64,000 nt of DNA from Chelatococcus sp. (lineage in GTDB: Bacteria > Pseudomonadota > Alphaproteobacteria > Rhizobiales > Beijerinckiaceae), in contig QFQY01000007.1 in NCBI GenBank assembly GCA_003248805.1, positions 1 through 64,000 of the forward strand, read 5' to 3'. A program made the position numbers and the translations under genes. Shown one piece after another: positions 18,911-27,933 of the stretch. The notes below the pieces were generated by a model. The model was not told the origin of the DNA. It saw only the letters and a list, made by a program, of their open reading frames with translations, and ran no database searches. Each line of letters begins with the position of its first letter. Position 1 is the first letter of the stretch.

Positions 18911-19876
18911 TCAGCCCCGCGCTTCGCTCGCCATCGCCATGGCGGGCCTTTGACCGTGCCTCGCCGGCGAGATCAGGGCACCGGCCGCGACGTGGCACAG
19001 CGCCGCCAAGGCGAGGCCGGCCGCGACGTCGACGAAGTAGTGCCCGCCATCCACCGGGGTCGCGGCGATCATCGCCAGGTTGATCGTCACGACGGGCCAA
19101 CGGAGCCAGGGATGCGCCCAGCCACCCAGCAGCAGCAGCAGCGCCACGGCCGCGTGATAGGAGGGAAAGGTGACGATGCCTTCCGTCTTGGCGAGGTCCA
19201 ACACCATGGGCGCCCCCGAGCGAAGCGCTTCGAGATGCCCCATATGGACGAAGGCCGCAGCCGGAGACAGGTTGGGATAGTCGGCCGGCGTCAGCCCGAG
19301 ATGGGCGTACATGGCGACCGCCGGGACGATGCCCGAGATCGCGACCGTCACGATGCCGGCCAGGATCATGGCGAGGACCATCCGGCGGGCGACGGCGCCA
19401 TGGCCCGAGAAGGCCAGCGTCAGAACGATCAGGACGATCTGCGGCAGGAAGCTCAGATAGGCGAGCCGAAGCAGCGAGCCGAGCCAGGGGCGATCGTTGA
19501 TCGCCTTCATATAGGCCAACCAGTCCAGCCCGAGGGCACGGTCCGCGGCGAAGAGCATGCCGTCTCGGTACGGGAGGCCGAATGTGGCGGCGAGATAGGA
19601 GAAGGTACCGATGACGACGAAGAAGCCGATCAGATGCGACACGGATTCGACAGCGTCGCAGAGGCGTTGGTCGCGGCGGCGGTAAAAGCGGCCGACGACG
19701 ACGAGCACGCCGACGAGGGCGACCGGCGGCAGCACCGAGCTCCAGACCATCGTCATGGCCGAGAACGCCAGCCAGACGAGGCTGACGCTGGCCGTCGCGG
19801 CCAGCAGCGACCAAGCCGCCAGATTCGAGCGCCATGCCATGACGGCGTCCGCCGCCTGTCGATCGTGATCCTGCAT
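18911..19876 (-). CDS. PAP2-superfamily membrane phosphatase (Aur1-like)
   Basis: The 321-residue protein has about six membrane helices. The phosphatase core is seen as FPSYHAAVALLLLLGGWAHP (with the catalytic His) and, 20 residues on, the ATPVDGGHYFVDVAAGLALA motif with the second His and Asp, as in inositol phosphorylceramide synthase-like PAP2 proteins. The N-terminus from MQDHDRQAAD is hydrophilic and cytoplasmic. The usual KxxxxxxRP first motif is not clear, so the substrate (a lipid phosphate, probably) is uncertain. The start at 19876 avoids an odd 35-residue extension. Confidence 0.88.
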   Translation of the reverse strand: MQDHDRQAADAVMAWRSNLAAWSLLAATASVSLVWLAFSAMTMVWSSVLPPVALVGVLVVVGRFYRRRDQRLCDAVESVSHLIGFFVVIGTFSYLAATFGLPYRDGMLFAADRALGLDWLAYMKAINDRPWLGSLLRLAYLSFLPQIVLIVLTLAFSGHGAVARRMVLAMILAGIVTVAISGIVPAVAMYAHLGLTPADYPNLSPAAAFVHMGHLEALRSGAPMVLDLAKTEGIVTFPSYHAAVALLLLLGGWAHPWLRWPVVTINLAMIAATPVDGGHYFVDVAAGLALAALCHVAAGALISPARHGQRPAMAMASEARG

Positions 19877-19958
19877 GCCTTCCGGATAGCGGAAAGGCTT
19901 TAATCGCCGCTCAACGCGATTGGTTAAGGTTGGGCTTCCGCCCGCGCCGAAAACGGGC

Positions 19959-20933
19959 TCAGCCCGCTTCCACTCCGGCATCGGAGATGATCTTCCGCCA
20001 GGTCGCGATCTCCTGGAGGTGATAGGGCTTGAACGCTTCGGGATCGCGCAGCTTGAGCGTGAAGCCGAGCTTCAGGATCGCCTCGCGCGTCGCGGGCTTC
20101 TCGAGCGAGGCCATGACGGCCTTCGACAGCGTGTCGAGAACCGGGGCCGGGGTCGCGGCCGGCGCGAAGAAGGCCGCCCAGCTGTCCGCGTCGGCATTGG
20201 TGACGCCCTGCTCGCGCAGCGTCGGGATCGCGGCGGCGCGCGGATTGCGCTCGGGGCTGGCCAGCGCGATCGCCCGCAGCGTCCCGGCGTTGATCTGCTC
20301 GAGGACGCTCGGCAGCGTCGAATTGGCGATGTCGATGCGCCCGGCGATGATCTCCTGCACCAAAGGCGCCGCGCCCCGGAAGGGCACATGCGTCATGCTG
20401 ATGCCGGTGCGCTGCATGAACAGCTCCATCGCCAGATGCGAGCCGGAGCCGACGCCGGTCGAGCCGTAGTTCAGCTTGCCCGGATTGGCCTTGGCATAGG
20501 CGATCAGCTCGGGGATGGACTTGGCCGGCAGGTCGTTGCGCACGACGAAGGCATGTTCGAAGGCGCCGACACCGGCGAGCGGCGCGAAATCCTTGACCGC
20601 GTCGTAGCCCGGCTCCTTCAGCAGGAACATGTTGTTGCCATGCGTCTGGTTGTTGCCGAAGACGATGGTGTAGCCGTCGGCCGCGCCATGCGCGACCGCG
20701 CGCGTGCCGACCGCTCCCGAGGCGCCCGCGCGGTTGTCGACGACGGTGTTGTGTCCGAGCGCCGTCGAAAGGTCCTGCGCCACGAAGCGCGCGATGGCGT
20801 CGGTCGGGCCGCCCGCCGGGTACGGCACGACGATGGTGATCGGACGTGTGGGGAAGCTCTGCGCCCTGGCGGCGGAAGGCAGGACGGCGGCCCCGGCCAT
20901 CAGGCCCAGGGCGGAACGGCGAGTCAGCGACAT
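19959..20933 (-). CDS. Tripartite tricarboxylate transporter (Bug family) substrate-binding protein
   Basis: From 20933 the product has 324 residues and opens with a Tat-like leader (SLTRRSALGLMAGAAVLPSA) and an ARA/QSF junction. The signature FPTRPITIVVPYPAGGPTD, then GASGAVGTRAVAHGAADGYT, marks the Bug family, whose periplasmic proteins bind carboxylates for TctAB permeases. No tctA or tctB gene is adjacent, the usual situation for this expanded family. It is a further plausible target of AbcR-type control. Confidence 0.94.
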   Translation of the reverse strand: MSLTRRSALGLMAGAAVLPSAARAQSFPTRPITIVVPYPAGGPTDAIARFVAQDLSTALGHNTVVDNRAGASGAVGTRAVAHGAADGYTIVFGNNQTHGNNMFLLKEPGYDAVKDFAPLAGVGAFEHAFVVRNDLPAKSIPELIAYAKANPGKLNYGSTGVGSGSHLAMELFMQRTGISMTHVPFRGAAPLVQEIIAGRIDIANSTLPSVLEQINAGTLRAIALASPERNPRAAAIPTLREQGVTNADADSWAAFFAPAATPAPVLDTLSKAVMASLEKPATREAILKLGFTLKLRDPEAFKPYHLQEIATWRKIISDAGVEAG

Positions 20934-21030
20934 GGAAATCCTCCCAGCTGCCCGATTGCGACAGGCTTGCCGGCGAGCTTTAAGGAGAAAGTCCTTCTCC
21001 GTAAAGCGCGGGACGACCGGCTGAAGCCGC

Positions 21031-21525
21031 TCAGTTTCCTGGGATTCCCGCGACGAAACCGGCGCGCTTAAGCCGCTGCACCGCAAGGTCGAGCGCCTGG
21101 AGAAAGGCCGAACGATCCCGCGGCGAGAACGGCTTCGGCCCGCCGCCCGCGGCCCCCATCGCCCGCAGATCCTCCATCATGTCGCGCGTCGCCAGCGCCA
21201 TGCCGATCGAGGCCTCCGTGAAGGGCTTTCCGGTCGGGCCGATGACGTCGGCACCCGCCTTGATGCAGCGGTCGGCCAGCGGAATGTCGGCGGTGACGAC
21301 GATCGCCCCCCGCGACACGCGCTCCGCGATCCAGTCGTCGGCGGCGTCGAAGCTGCCGGACACGGTGACACGCTCGATCCACGGCTCGCGCGGAACCGCG
21401 ATGAAGCTGTTGGCGACGACGAAGACCCTGAGCCGGTGACGCTCGGCGACCTTGTAGATCTCCGGTTTCACCGGGCAGGCGTCGGCATCGACATGAATCG
21501 CGATCACCTTGCTTTGCTCGGTCAT
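21031..21525 (-). CDS. YaiI/YqxD family protein (UPF0178)
   Basis: The 164-residue protein has the family pattern: [20 protein letters not shown] near the N-terminus, [20 protein letters not shown], then [20 protein letters not shown] and [20 protein letters not shown]. The conserved acidic residues resemble a PIN-like nuclease fold. The molecular role is not established. The start [16 protein letters not shown] fits the family. It follows the Bug-family gene's promoter region on the same strand. Confidence 0.93.
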   Translation of the reverse strand: MTEQSKVIAIHVDADACPVKPEIYKVAERHRLRVFVVANSFIAVPREPWIERVTVSGSFDAADDWIAERVSRGAIVVTADIPLADRCIKAGADVIGPTGKPFTEASIGMALATRDMMEDLRAMGAAGGGPKPFSPRDRSAFLQALDLAVQRLKRAGFVAGIPGN

Positions 21526-21726
21526 CCCCCTCGCATAGGCAGCCGAATGCCGGGAGGCAATCCGGATTTATGCGGTCTTTATTTCGTTGCCGCCGTCTCC
21601 GCATTGCCCCCTTACGCAGCCCGAACCTACATCCTCGCCGATGGAGGTCGACATGAGAACGCCTGTCAGCCGCGCCCCTGCGAGGCGGCCGCGCCCCGTC
21701 CCGGGCGCCCTCGGCCGGGCCGCGTC

Positions 21727-21972
21727 GTGACCGACACGGAGCGCGCGGCGGCCCGGCGGCGCCGGCGGCTACACAGGGAACTCGGCGACATCCTGGCGAG
21801 CGCGGCGGGCGCATTGATCGACCAGCTCGTCTCGGTCGGGATCACGGACCCGGCCGACATCGCGCGCCGGCTCAACCGCCGCGGCTTCCCCTGCTTCGGC
21901 CGCAGTCGCTGGACGGCCGGCGCGGTGCGCGGCATCCAGCGCTGCCGCCTGCGGCGCGAGGAGGCGGCGTAA
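21727..21972 (+). CDS. Small protein resembling the C-terminal part of a serine recombinase
   Basis: From a GTG at 21727 the product has 81 residues. The block SVGITDPADIARRLNRRGFP followed by SRWTAGAVRGIQRCRLR resembles the 'recombinase' helix segment that follows the catalytic domain in large serine recombinases; no catalytic resolvase domain is present. It may be a free-standing DNA-binding protein or a remnant. A 29-codon open frame beginning ATG at 21641 ends at the same place (the stop overlaps this GTG), so it could be translationally coupled to a leader peptide, or there may be a frameshift. Assignment is tentative. Confidence 0.5.
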   Translation: MTDTERAAARRRRRLHRELGDILASAAGALIDQLVSVGITDPADIARRLNRRGFPCFGRSRWTAGAVRGIQRCRLRREEAA

Positions 21973-22180
21973 GACCGCAGGCTCCGCCCCCGAGGCGCCC
22001 GCATCCGAGAAAGCGCGTGCGCCGGCGCCGGCTTGGTCGTAGGCTCGCGCTCTGCTTCGACATGACGAGACCCGGCTGCCGGGTCCGGCCGCGGCAGGCG
22101 AAAGCCGGCCCCATGATCGTGATCGCCTTCGACACCGACGAGCGGAATGGGGCCGGCGCCCTCGCGGCGCAGCCCTTCCG

Positions 22181-22215
22181 GCCGGCGCAGCCATGCAAGC
22201 CGGCGCAGCCATGCA
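22181..22215. repeat. Two tandem copies of a 17-base sequence
   Basis: GCCGGCGCAGCCATGCA occurs at 22181-22197 and 22199-22215, period 18. It lies in the otherwise unassigned gap before the 43-residue protein gene, in which I see no convincing gene. Confidence 0.7.
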
Positions 22216-22266
22216 CGCATCACCCGGGGATGCGCGCGTCGCATCGCCTCAGCAAGGAGCACGACG

Positions 22267-22398
22267 ATGGCAAAAGGTGAACAGCGCGGCAATCGCGAGG
22301 CCAAGAAGCCGAAGAAGGTCAAGCCGAAGGTCACGGCCGCCGCTCCTTCGAGCCTCGCGGCCGTGGTCGCCAAGGCGGCCGGGGCGAACAAGAAATAG
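22267..22398 (+). CDS. 43-residue lysine-rich conserved small protein
   Basis: The product starts MAKGEQRGNREAKKPKKVK and ends KAAGANKK: a basic N-terminal half and an Ala-rich C-terminal half. AAGGAG lies seven bases before the ATG, an excellent ribosome binding site. Very similar short proteins are annotated as hypothetical in many Hyphomicrobiales, from my general knowledge. The composition suggests nucleic-acid or ribosome binding, but nothing proves it. Confidence 0.7.
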   Translation: MAKGEQRGNREAKKPKKVKPKVTAAAPSSLAAVVAKAAGANKK

Positions 22399-22430
22399 CC
22401 GGGCCCGGCGCATCCGCGTCCGGGCCGCCC

Positions 22431-23246
22431 TCAGCGTTCTTCCGGCACCTCGTCGGTCCAGACCTTGAACCCGGTCAGCGTGTTCGGCCCGAAGGAGGTC
22501 ACGATCGCGACGTCGGCGGCGTCCCGGCCATGTGCGATCAGCACGCGGCCGATGCGCGGCACGTTGTTGCGCGGGTCGAACATCTGCCAGCCGCCCTCGA
22601 GGTAAGCTTCGAAGGAGGCGGCGAAATCGCCCGGCGGCCAGGGCGGCGGCGTGCCGACATCGCCGAGATAGCAGGTGCAGTAGCGCGCCGGAATGTTCAT
22701 CGCCCGGCAGAAGGCGATGGCCAGATGCGCATAGTCGCGACAGACGCCCCTGCCCTCGCGATAGGCCTCGGACGCCGAGCGCGTCACGCTCGCATCGTTG
22801 TAGTCGAAGGCGATGCGCTGGTTGACGAAGTCGCAGATCGCCTGGACGCGGGCCGCGCCCGGCGGCGTATGCCCGAAGAGCTGCCAGGCGAGATCGAGCA
22901 TGCGGTCGGAGTCGCAGAAGCGGCTTGCGAGCAGGAAGACGATGCACTCCTCCGGCAGATGCTCGACCGGCACCTGCCCCGCGCCACGATCGAACGCCTC
23001 GGGCAGGCCGCTGTCGGAAATGACCGCATCCGTCGTGATCCGCATCGTCCCCCGCGGCGCCAGCAGCCGGCTGCACCAGTTGCCGAAACCGTCGCGATAG
23101 CCGTGGATCGGCACCGAAGGGTGGATGTGGACATGGTCCGGCGTGACGAGATCCGAGACCCGGCTGAAATGCACATTCAGCATCAGGATCATCGGGGTGG
23201 GTTGCGGAAAGTCGTAGTCTAGCTGGTAGCCGATCCTGAGTTTCAC
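22431..23246 (-). CDS. Transglutaminase-like family protein with altered catalytic site
   Basis: The 271-residue cytoplasmic protein starts with GTG, six bases after AGAAGG, and opens LRIGYQLDYDFPQPTPMILM. The transglutaminase core has the cysteine C169 in GRGVCRDYAHLAIAFCRAMN and the Asp in GGWQMFDPRNN. The His expected between them, in a motif of the type FHAWFEAY, is missing: the sequence reads GDFAASFEAY (residues 207-215). It may therefore be a non-canonical protease/amidase or a binding protein. No partner gene (DUF403 or circularly permuted ATP-grasp) is adjacent, though these often go with this family. Confidence 0.88.
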   Translation of the reverse strand: MKLRIGYQLDYDFPQPTPMILMLNVHFSRVSDLVTPDHVHIHPSVPIHGYRDGFGNWCSRLLAPRGTMRITTDAVISDSGLPEAFDRGAGQVPVEHLPEECIVFLLASRFCDSDRMLDLAWQLFGHTPPGAARVQAICDFVNQRIAFDYNDASVTRSASEAYREGRGVCRDYAHLAIAFCRAMNIPARYCTCYLGDVGTPPPWPPGDFAASFEAYLEGGWQMFDPRNNVPRIGRVLIAHGRDAADVAIVTSFGPNTLTGFKVWTDEVPEER

Positions 23247-23514
23247 GCGATGCCTTCTGCGCGCGAGCCGCGCGCCGGTGGATGGGTGGCCCCCCGACCG
23301 AAACGCCATCATGCACTTTTTCGGCCAGTCAGGCGCGCCTCGTCGCAGGCGGCGGGGCGGAGCTCGCTCCAGCGTCGGCGCGCATGCGCGCCCCGGCCGC
23401 ATTCATCTCTTTGACGGCATGCATCAAGCAGTCTTGCTTGCGATGAAAGCGGAGCAGGCCTAAAGCACGCTCGCGCCCTGCCGGCGCCCGCAATCCGCAT
23501 CCCGGAGACCTTGA

Positions 23515-24720
<1,206 letters not shown>

Positions 24721-24727
24721 GCCCGTC

Positions 24728-25150
24728 ATGAATATGCGCGGCCTGCCGCGCCGAAGCGTTCTGGCCGGGGGCTTCCTGCTCCCGGCCTCTTTCGTTCGGG
24801 GGCAGGTCTCGCCGTCCCTCTCCGCCCGCGAGGCTCATGAAGCCGCGCGCGCCGGCCGCCTCCTCATCGTCGACATCCGCAGCCGCGACGAATGGGCCGA
24901 CAGCGGCCTGGCCGAAGGTGCGATCCCTCTCGATGCCGACGGCCCGGCCTTCGAGCCCAGGCTCGCCGGCTTGCGCCTCGACCACCCCGGCAGGCGGATC
25001 GCCCTGATCGACCGCGGCGGAGCCCAGGCCGCCGCGACGGTGCAGAAGCTGGCCGGGCGCGGCTGGCGCGATCTCGTGGGCGTGCGCGGCGGCATGCTCG
25101 GGCCGGGCGGATGGCTGGCGGAAAAGCTGCCGGTGGTGGCGTATCCGTAA
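24728..25150 (+). CDS. Tat-exported rhodanese-like protein lacking the active-site cysteine
   Basis: The 140-residue product starts with a twin-arginine leader (LPRRSVLAGGFLLPASFVRG) and then has a single rhodanese domain: AREAHEAARAGRLLIVDIRS, and the active-site loop region. The loop reads IALIDRGGAQAAATV where active rhodaneses have Cys-Arg; the cysteine is replaced by D95. It is therefore probably not a sulfurtransferase and may be a periplasmic binding or scaffold domain. It is encoded seven bases after the aminotransferase. Confidence 0.87.
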   Translation: MNMRGLPRRSVLAGGFLLPASFVRGQVSPSLSAREAHEAARAGRLLIVDIRSRDEWADSGLAEGAIPLDADGPAFEPRLAGLRLDHPGRRIALIDRGGAQAAATVQKLAGRGWRDLVGVRGGMLGPGGWLAEKLPVVAYP

Positions 25151-25157
25151 TCGCTGC

Positions 25158-25276
25158 CGTCATGCTCGGGCTTGCCCCGAGCATCTCATGCCGAAAGAGA
25201 CATTTTCTCTCAAAAGAGATTCTGGCTCCCAAAAGAGATTCTCGGGTCTACGCTGCGCTCCGCCCGAGAATGACGG
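25158..25276. repeat. Intergenic inverted repeat, family B copy 3
   Basis: CGTCATGCTCGGGCTTGCCC on the left, with TCTACGCTGCGCTCCGCCCG and AGAATGACGGC on the right. Inside it, AAAAGAGATTCT occurs twice within about 30 bases. It lies between the convergent rhodanese-like gene and trmD. Confidence 0.75.
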
Positions 25277-25283
25277 CAGGGAC

Positions 25284-25979
25284 TCAGTCCTCGCCGTGCC
25301 CCTTCAACAAATCCGGCCTCCGCTCGCGCGTGATCCGCTCCGCCTCCGCCCGCCGCCATTTCGCGATGCGGGCGTGATCGCCGGAGAGCAACGCCTCGGG
25401 CAGCCCCCTGCCCTCCCATTCGCGCGGGCGGGTGTAGTGGGGATATTCCAGCAAGCCGTTCTCGAAGCTCTCCTCCTCGCCGGAGGCCTCCTTGCCCATT
25501 ACGCCGGGGATGAGCCGCACGCAGGCGTCGAGCAGCACGAGCGCCGCCATCTCGCCGCCGGAGAGGATGTAGTCGCCGATCGAGACCTCGGTGAGCGCAC
25601 GCCCCTCGATGACGCGCTCGTCGACCCCCTCGAAGCGCCCGCAGACGATGACGACGCCGCCCCCGCCCGACAGCTCGCGCACGAAGCGCTGGTCGAGCGG
25701 CCGGCCGCGCGGCGACATCAGCAGGCGCGGGCGCGGATCCTCCGCCGGCACGGCCGCGTCGATCGCCGCCGCCAGCACGTCGCAGCGCAGCACCATGCCC
25801 GCGCCGCCACCGGCCGGATTGTCGTCGACATTGCGGTGCCGGCCGATGCCGTGCTCGCGGATCTGATGGGTATCGAGCGACCAGAGGCCCTTGCGCAGCC
25901 CCTCCCCCGCCAGCGAGAGGCCGAGCGGCCCGGGAAACATCTCCGGATAGAGCGTCAGGACGGAGGCGCGGAAGGTCAT
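25284..25979 (-). CDS. trmD: tRNA (guanine(37)-N1)-methyltransferase
   Basis: TrmD methylates G37 of tRNAs reading CNN codons and prevents frameshifting. It is a SPOUT-fold dimer. The protein opens [20 protein letters not shown] and has the trefoil-knot motifs [34 protein letters not shown] and [25 protein letters not shown] lies six bases before the ATG at 25979; an ATG two codons earlier is possible. It is the last gene of the ffh-rpsP-rimM-HAD operon. The usual next gene, rplS, is absent here and found at 44.1 kb. Confidence 0.97.
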   Translation of the reverse strand: MTFRASVLTLYPEMFPGPLGLSLAGEGLRKGLWSLDTHQIREHGIGRHRNVDDNPAGGGAGMVLRCDVLAAAIDAAVPAEDPRPRLLMSPRGRPLDQRFVRELSGGGGVVIVCGRFEGVDERVIEGRALTEVSIGDYILSGGEMAALVLLDACVRLIPGVMGKEASGEEESFENGLLEYPHYTRPREWEGRGLPEALLSGDHARIAKWRRAEAERITRERRPDLLKGHGED

Positions 25980-26006
25980 CGACATCTCTCGGCGGAGCGG
26001 GCAGGT

Positions 26007-26090
26007 CGTCATTGCGAGGAGCGGAGCGACGAAGCAATCCAGGTGTCGCGCGAAACCTCTGGATTGCTTCGCTGACGCTCGCAATGACGG
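26007..26090. repeat. Intergenic inverted repeat, family A copy 2
   Basis: CGTCATTGCGAGGAGCGGAG with GACGAAGCAATCCAGG, and the opposite arm TGGATTGCTTCGCTGACGC with TCGCAATGACGG. It lies in the gap between the HAD gene and trmD within the operon. Confidence 0.85.
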
Positions 26091-26102
26091 CGCAGTCGAA
26101 TC

Positions 26103-26774
26103 CTAGGTATCGAAGCGCAGCGCGGGCAGCCGGTCCAGCGCCGTGAAATCGCCCGCGCTCGCGACGACGTTGTCGAAGCCGGCGAAAGCATCCGCCCTGA
26201 GCATGGTCAGGATCGCGACCGCGCGCATCCCGGCACGCCGCGCCGCCTCGACGCCGTTGGGCGCATCCTCGAACACGAGGCAGTCCTCGGGCGCGACCCC
26301 CATGCGCTCCGCCGCCGCCAGGAACAGGTCCGGATGCGGCTTGCCGCGAAAGCCCTGGGACGGCGAGACGATGGTCGCGAAAAGCGGGCGGAGTTCGAGC
26401 GTGTCGAGAACCAGCGCGATATTGCCGGGTGGCGCCGCGGTGGCGACCGCCATCGGCACGCCATGGGTCGTCGCACGCGCCAGCAGCGGCAGGAGCCCGG
26501 GCGTCGGCGCGACATGCGGGCGGTAGAGGTCGCGATAGATCGCCTCGCGCTCCTCGCCGAGCCCCGCCAGCGCGGGCAAGTCGGCCTCGGGAAAGAAGGG
26601 CGCGGCGATTTCCGCGAAGGCCATGCCGGCCGTGCGCGCCATGAAGCCGTCGCGCTCGAAGGATTTGCCCTTCGCCGCGAAGAAGCGGGCGAACGCCTCG
26701 TCATGGTAGCCCATATTGTCGACCATGGTGCCGTCCATGTCGAAGATCAGGGCGCGGGCGGGCCGCTCGCTCAT
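26103..26774 (-). CDS. HAD-family hydrolase, beta-phosphoglucomutase-like
   Basis: The 223-residue protein has the nucleophile motif ALIFDMDGTMVDNMGYHDEA at residues 8-27 with a cap domain after it. Motif II is in GVPMAVATAAPPGNI, and the Lys and acidic motifs follow in GFRGKPHPDLFLAAAERMGV and CLVFEDAPNGVEAARRAGM. It should act on a sugar phosphate or similar metabolite in the cytoplasm. Its start codon overlaps the rimM stop by four bases, so it is translated with rimM. Its presence in this ribosomal operon is unexpected. Confidence 0.92.
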   Translation of the reverse strand: MSERPARALIFDMDGTMVDNMGYHDEAFARFFAAKGKSFERDGFMARTAGMAFAEIAAPFFPEADLPALAGLGEEREAIYRDLYRPHVAPTPGLLPLLARATTHGVPMAVATAAPPGNIALVLDTLELRPLFATIVSPSQGFRGKPHPDLFLAAAERMGVAPEDCLVFEDAPNGVEAARRAGMRAVAILTMLRADAFAGFDNVVASAGDFTALDRLPALRFDT

Positions 26775-27295
26775 TCGCCGGCATCCTCGAACAGGCCGAG
26801 CGGCGGCTCGGCATGGATCACCCGCGCGGCGATGTCGACGCGCGGCGCGAATTGTCTTGTGAAGGGCAGCAGCACGGACCGGCCGTCCGGCGTCGCGATG
26901 TCGAGCAGATCGCCGGCGCCGTAATTGTCGACCGACGTGACGGTGCCGAGCGTGGCTCCGTCCGGCCCGAGCACGGTGCAGCCGAGCAGATCGGCATGCA
27001 GGAACTCGTCCTCGTCCTCCGGCGGCGGCAGCCGGTCGCGCGGCACGAAGAGCTCCGTACCGTTCAGCGCCTCGGCCGCCTCGCGCGTGTCGACGCCCTT
27101 GATCCGGGCGACGACGACCTCTTTCGCCGGGCGGATATCGACGATCTCGAAGCTGCGGCCGTCGCGGCCGGTCAGCAGCCCGTAATCGCCGATCGCCAGC
27201 GGATCGCCGGTGAAGGCCTTGATCCGCACCTCGCCGCGCACGCCATGCGGCGCACCGATCGTGCCGAGCAGGACGAGGCTTTCGTCAGTGGCCAC
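26771..27295 (-). CDS. rimM: Ribosome maturation factor RimM
   Basis: RimM helps 30S subunit assembly by binding S19 and the 16S 3' domain. The 174-residue protein has the N-terminal barrel (VLLGTIGAPHGVRGEVRIKA) and the PRC-barrel C-terminal half (LHADLLGCTVLGPDGATLG, then GAGDLLDIATPDGRSVLLPF). The end VDIAARVIHAEPPLGLFED is characteristic. It follows rpsP across a 99-base gap that holds a family B repeat. Confidence 0.97.
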   Translation of the reverse strand: MATDESLVLLGTIGAPHGVRGEVRIKAFTGDPLAIGDYGLLTGRDGRSFEIVDIRPAKEVVVARIKGVDTREAAEALNGTELFVPRDRLPPPEDEDEFLHADLLGCTVLGPDGATLGTVTSVDNYGAGDLLDIATPDGRSVLLPFTRQFAPRVDIAARVIHAEPPLGLFEDAGE

Positions 27296-27299
27296 GCGG

Positions 27300-27376
27300 C
27301 GTCATGCTCGGGCTTGACCCGAGCATCTCCTGCCAGAGGTTCTCGGGTCGAAGCGGGGCTTCGCCCGAGAATGACG
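27300..27376. repeat. Intergenic inverted repeat, family B copy 4
   Basis: CGTCATGCTCGGGCTTGACC with CGAGCATCTCCTGCCAGAGG, and the right arm TTCGCCCGAGAATGACG. It fills the rpsP-rimM gap. Confidence 0.85.
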
Positions 27377-27394
27377 CGCTGGCCGCGACAGGCA

Positions 27395-27754
27395 TCACGC
27401 CTCGGCTTCGGCCGGAGCGGCGGCCTTCTCGGCCTTCTTGGCGGCGCGCTCCTTGGCCTTCTCGCCCGGCTCGGCCTTCTTCGGGTTGCTGCGGGCCGGA
27501 CGCTTGGTCAGGCCGGCGGCATCGAGGAAGCGCAGCACGCGGTCGGTCGGCTGGGCGCCCTTGGCGAGCCAGTCCTTGGCCTTCTCGAGGTCGAGCACGA
27601 CGCGCTCCGGCGAATCCTTCGCCTTCATCGGGTCATAGGCGCCGATCTTCTCGATGAAGCGGCCGTCGCGCGGCGAGCGGGCGTCGGCGACGACGATGCG
27701 GTAATAGGGGCGCTTCTTGGCGCCGCCACGGGTCAGGCGAATCTTCAGGGACAT
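27395..27754 (-). CDS. rpsP: 30S ribosomal protein S16
   Basis: The 119-residue protein has the S16 core in its first 80 residues ([20 protein letters not shown], then [12 protein letters not shown] and [20 protein letters not shown]). The last ~35 residues form a Lys/Glu/Ala-rich tail, as is common in Hyphomicrobiales. The mRNA leader contains four copies of AAGACC within 38 bases (GGTCTT on the plus strand at 27755, 27771, 27777 and 27787). Confidence 0.98.
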   Translation of the reverse strand: MSLKIRLTRGGAKKRPYYRIVVADARSPRDGRFIEKIGAYDPMKAKDSPERVVLDLEKAKDWLAKGAQPTDRVLRFLDAAGLTKRPARSNPKKAEPGEKAKERAAKKAEKAAAPAEAEA

Positions 27755-27816
27755 GGTCTTCTCTTTCTCTGGTCTTGGTCTTGATTGGTCTTACCGGCTC
27801 GCGCCGGGCACTCCAC

Positions 27817-27908
27817 CGTCATGCTCGGCCTCGTGCCGGGCATCCACGTCTCTACCCGGCCCCGACGTCGCTAAGACGTGGATGGTCGGGACAAGCCCGA
27901 CCATGACG
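27817..27908. repeat. Intergenic inverted repeat, family B copy 5
   Basis: CGTCATGCTCGGCCTCGTGC on the left faces TCGGGACAAGCCCGACCATG and ACGGC on the right; an inner stem (CCACGTC...GACGTGG) adds a second hairpin. It fills the ffh-rpsP gap. Confidence 0.8.
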
Positions 27909-27933
27909 GCAGGCGTCACGGCCGAGCGATGTC

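Noticed and set aside
22017..22280. Open frame with PAQPC repeats before the 43-residue protein
   Set aside because: The repeat is due to a tandem 17-base DNA repeat, and the frame lacks a ribosome binding site and overlaps the start of a better-supported gene.
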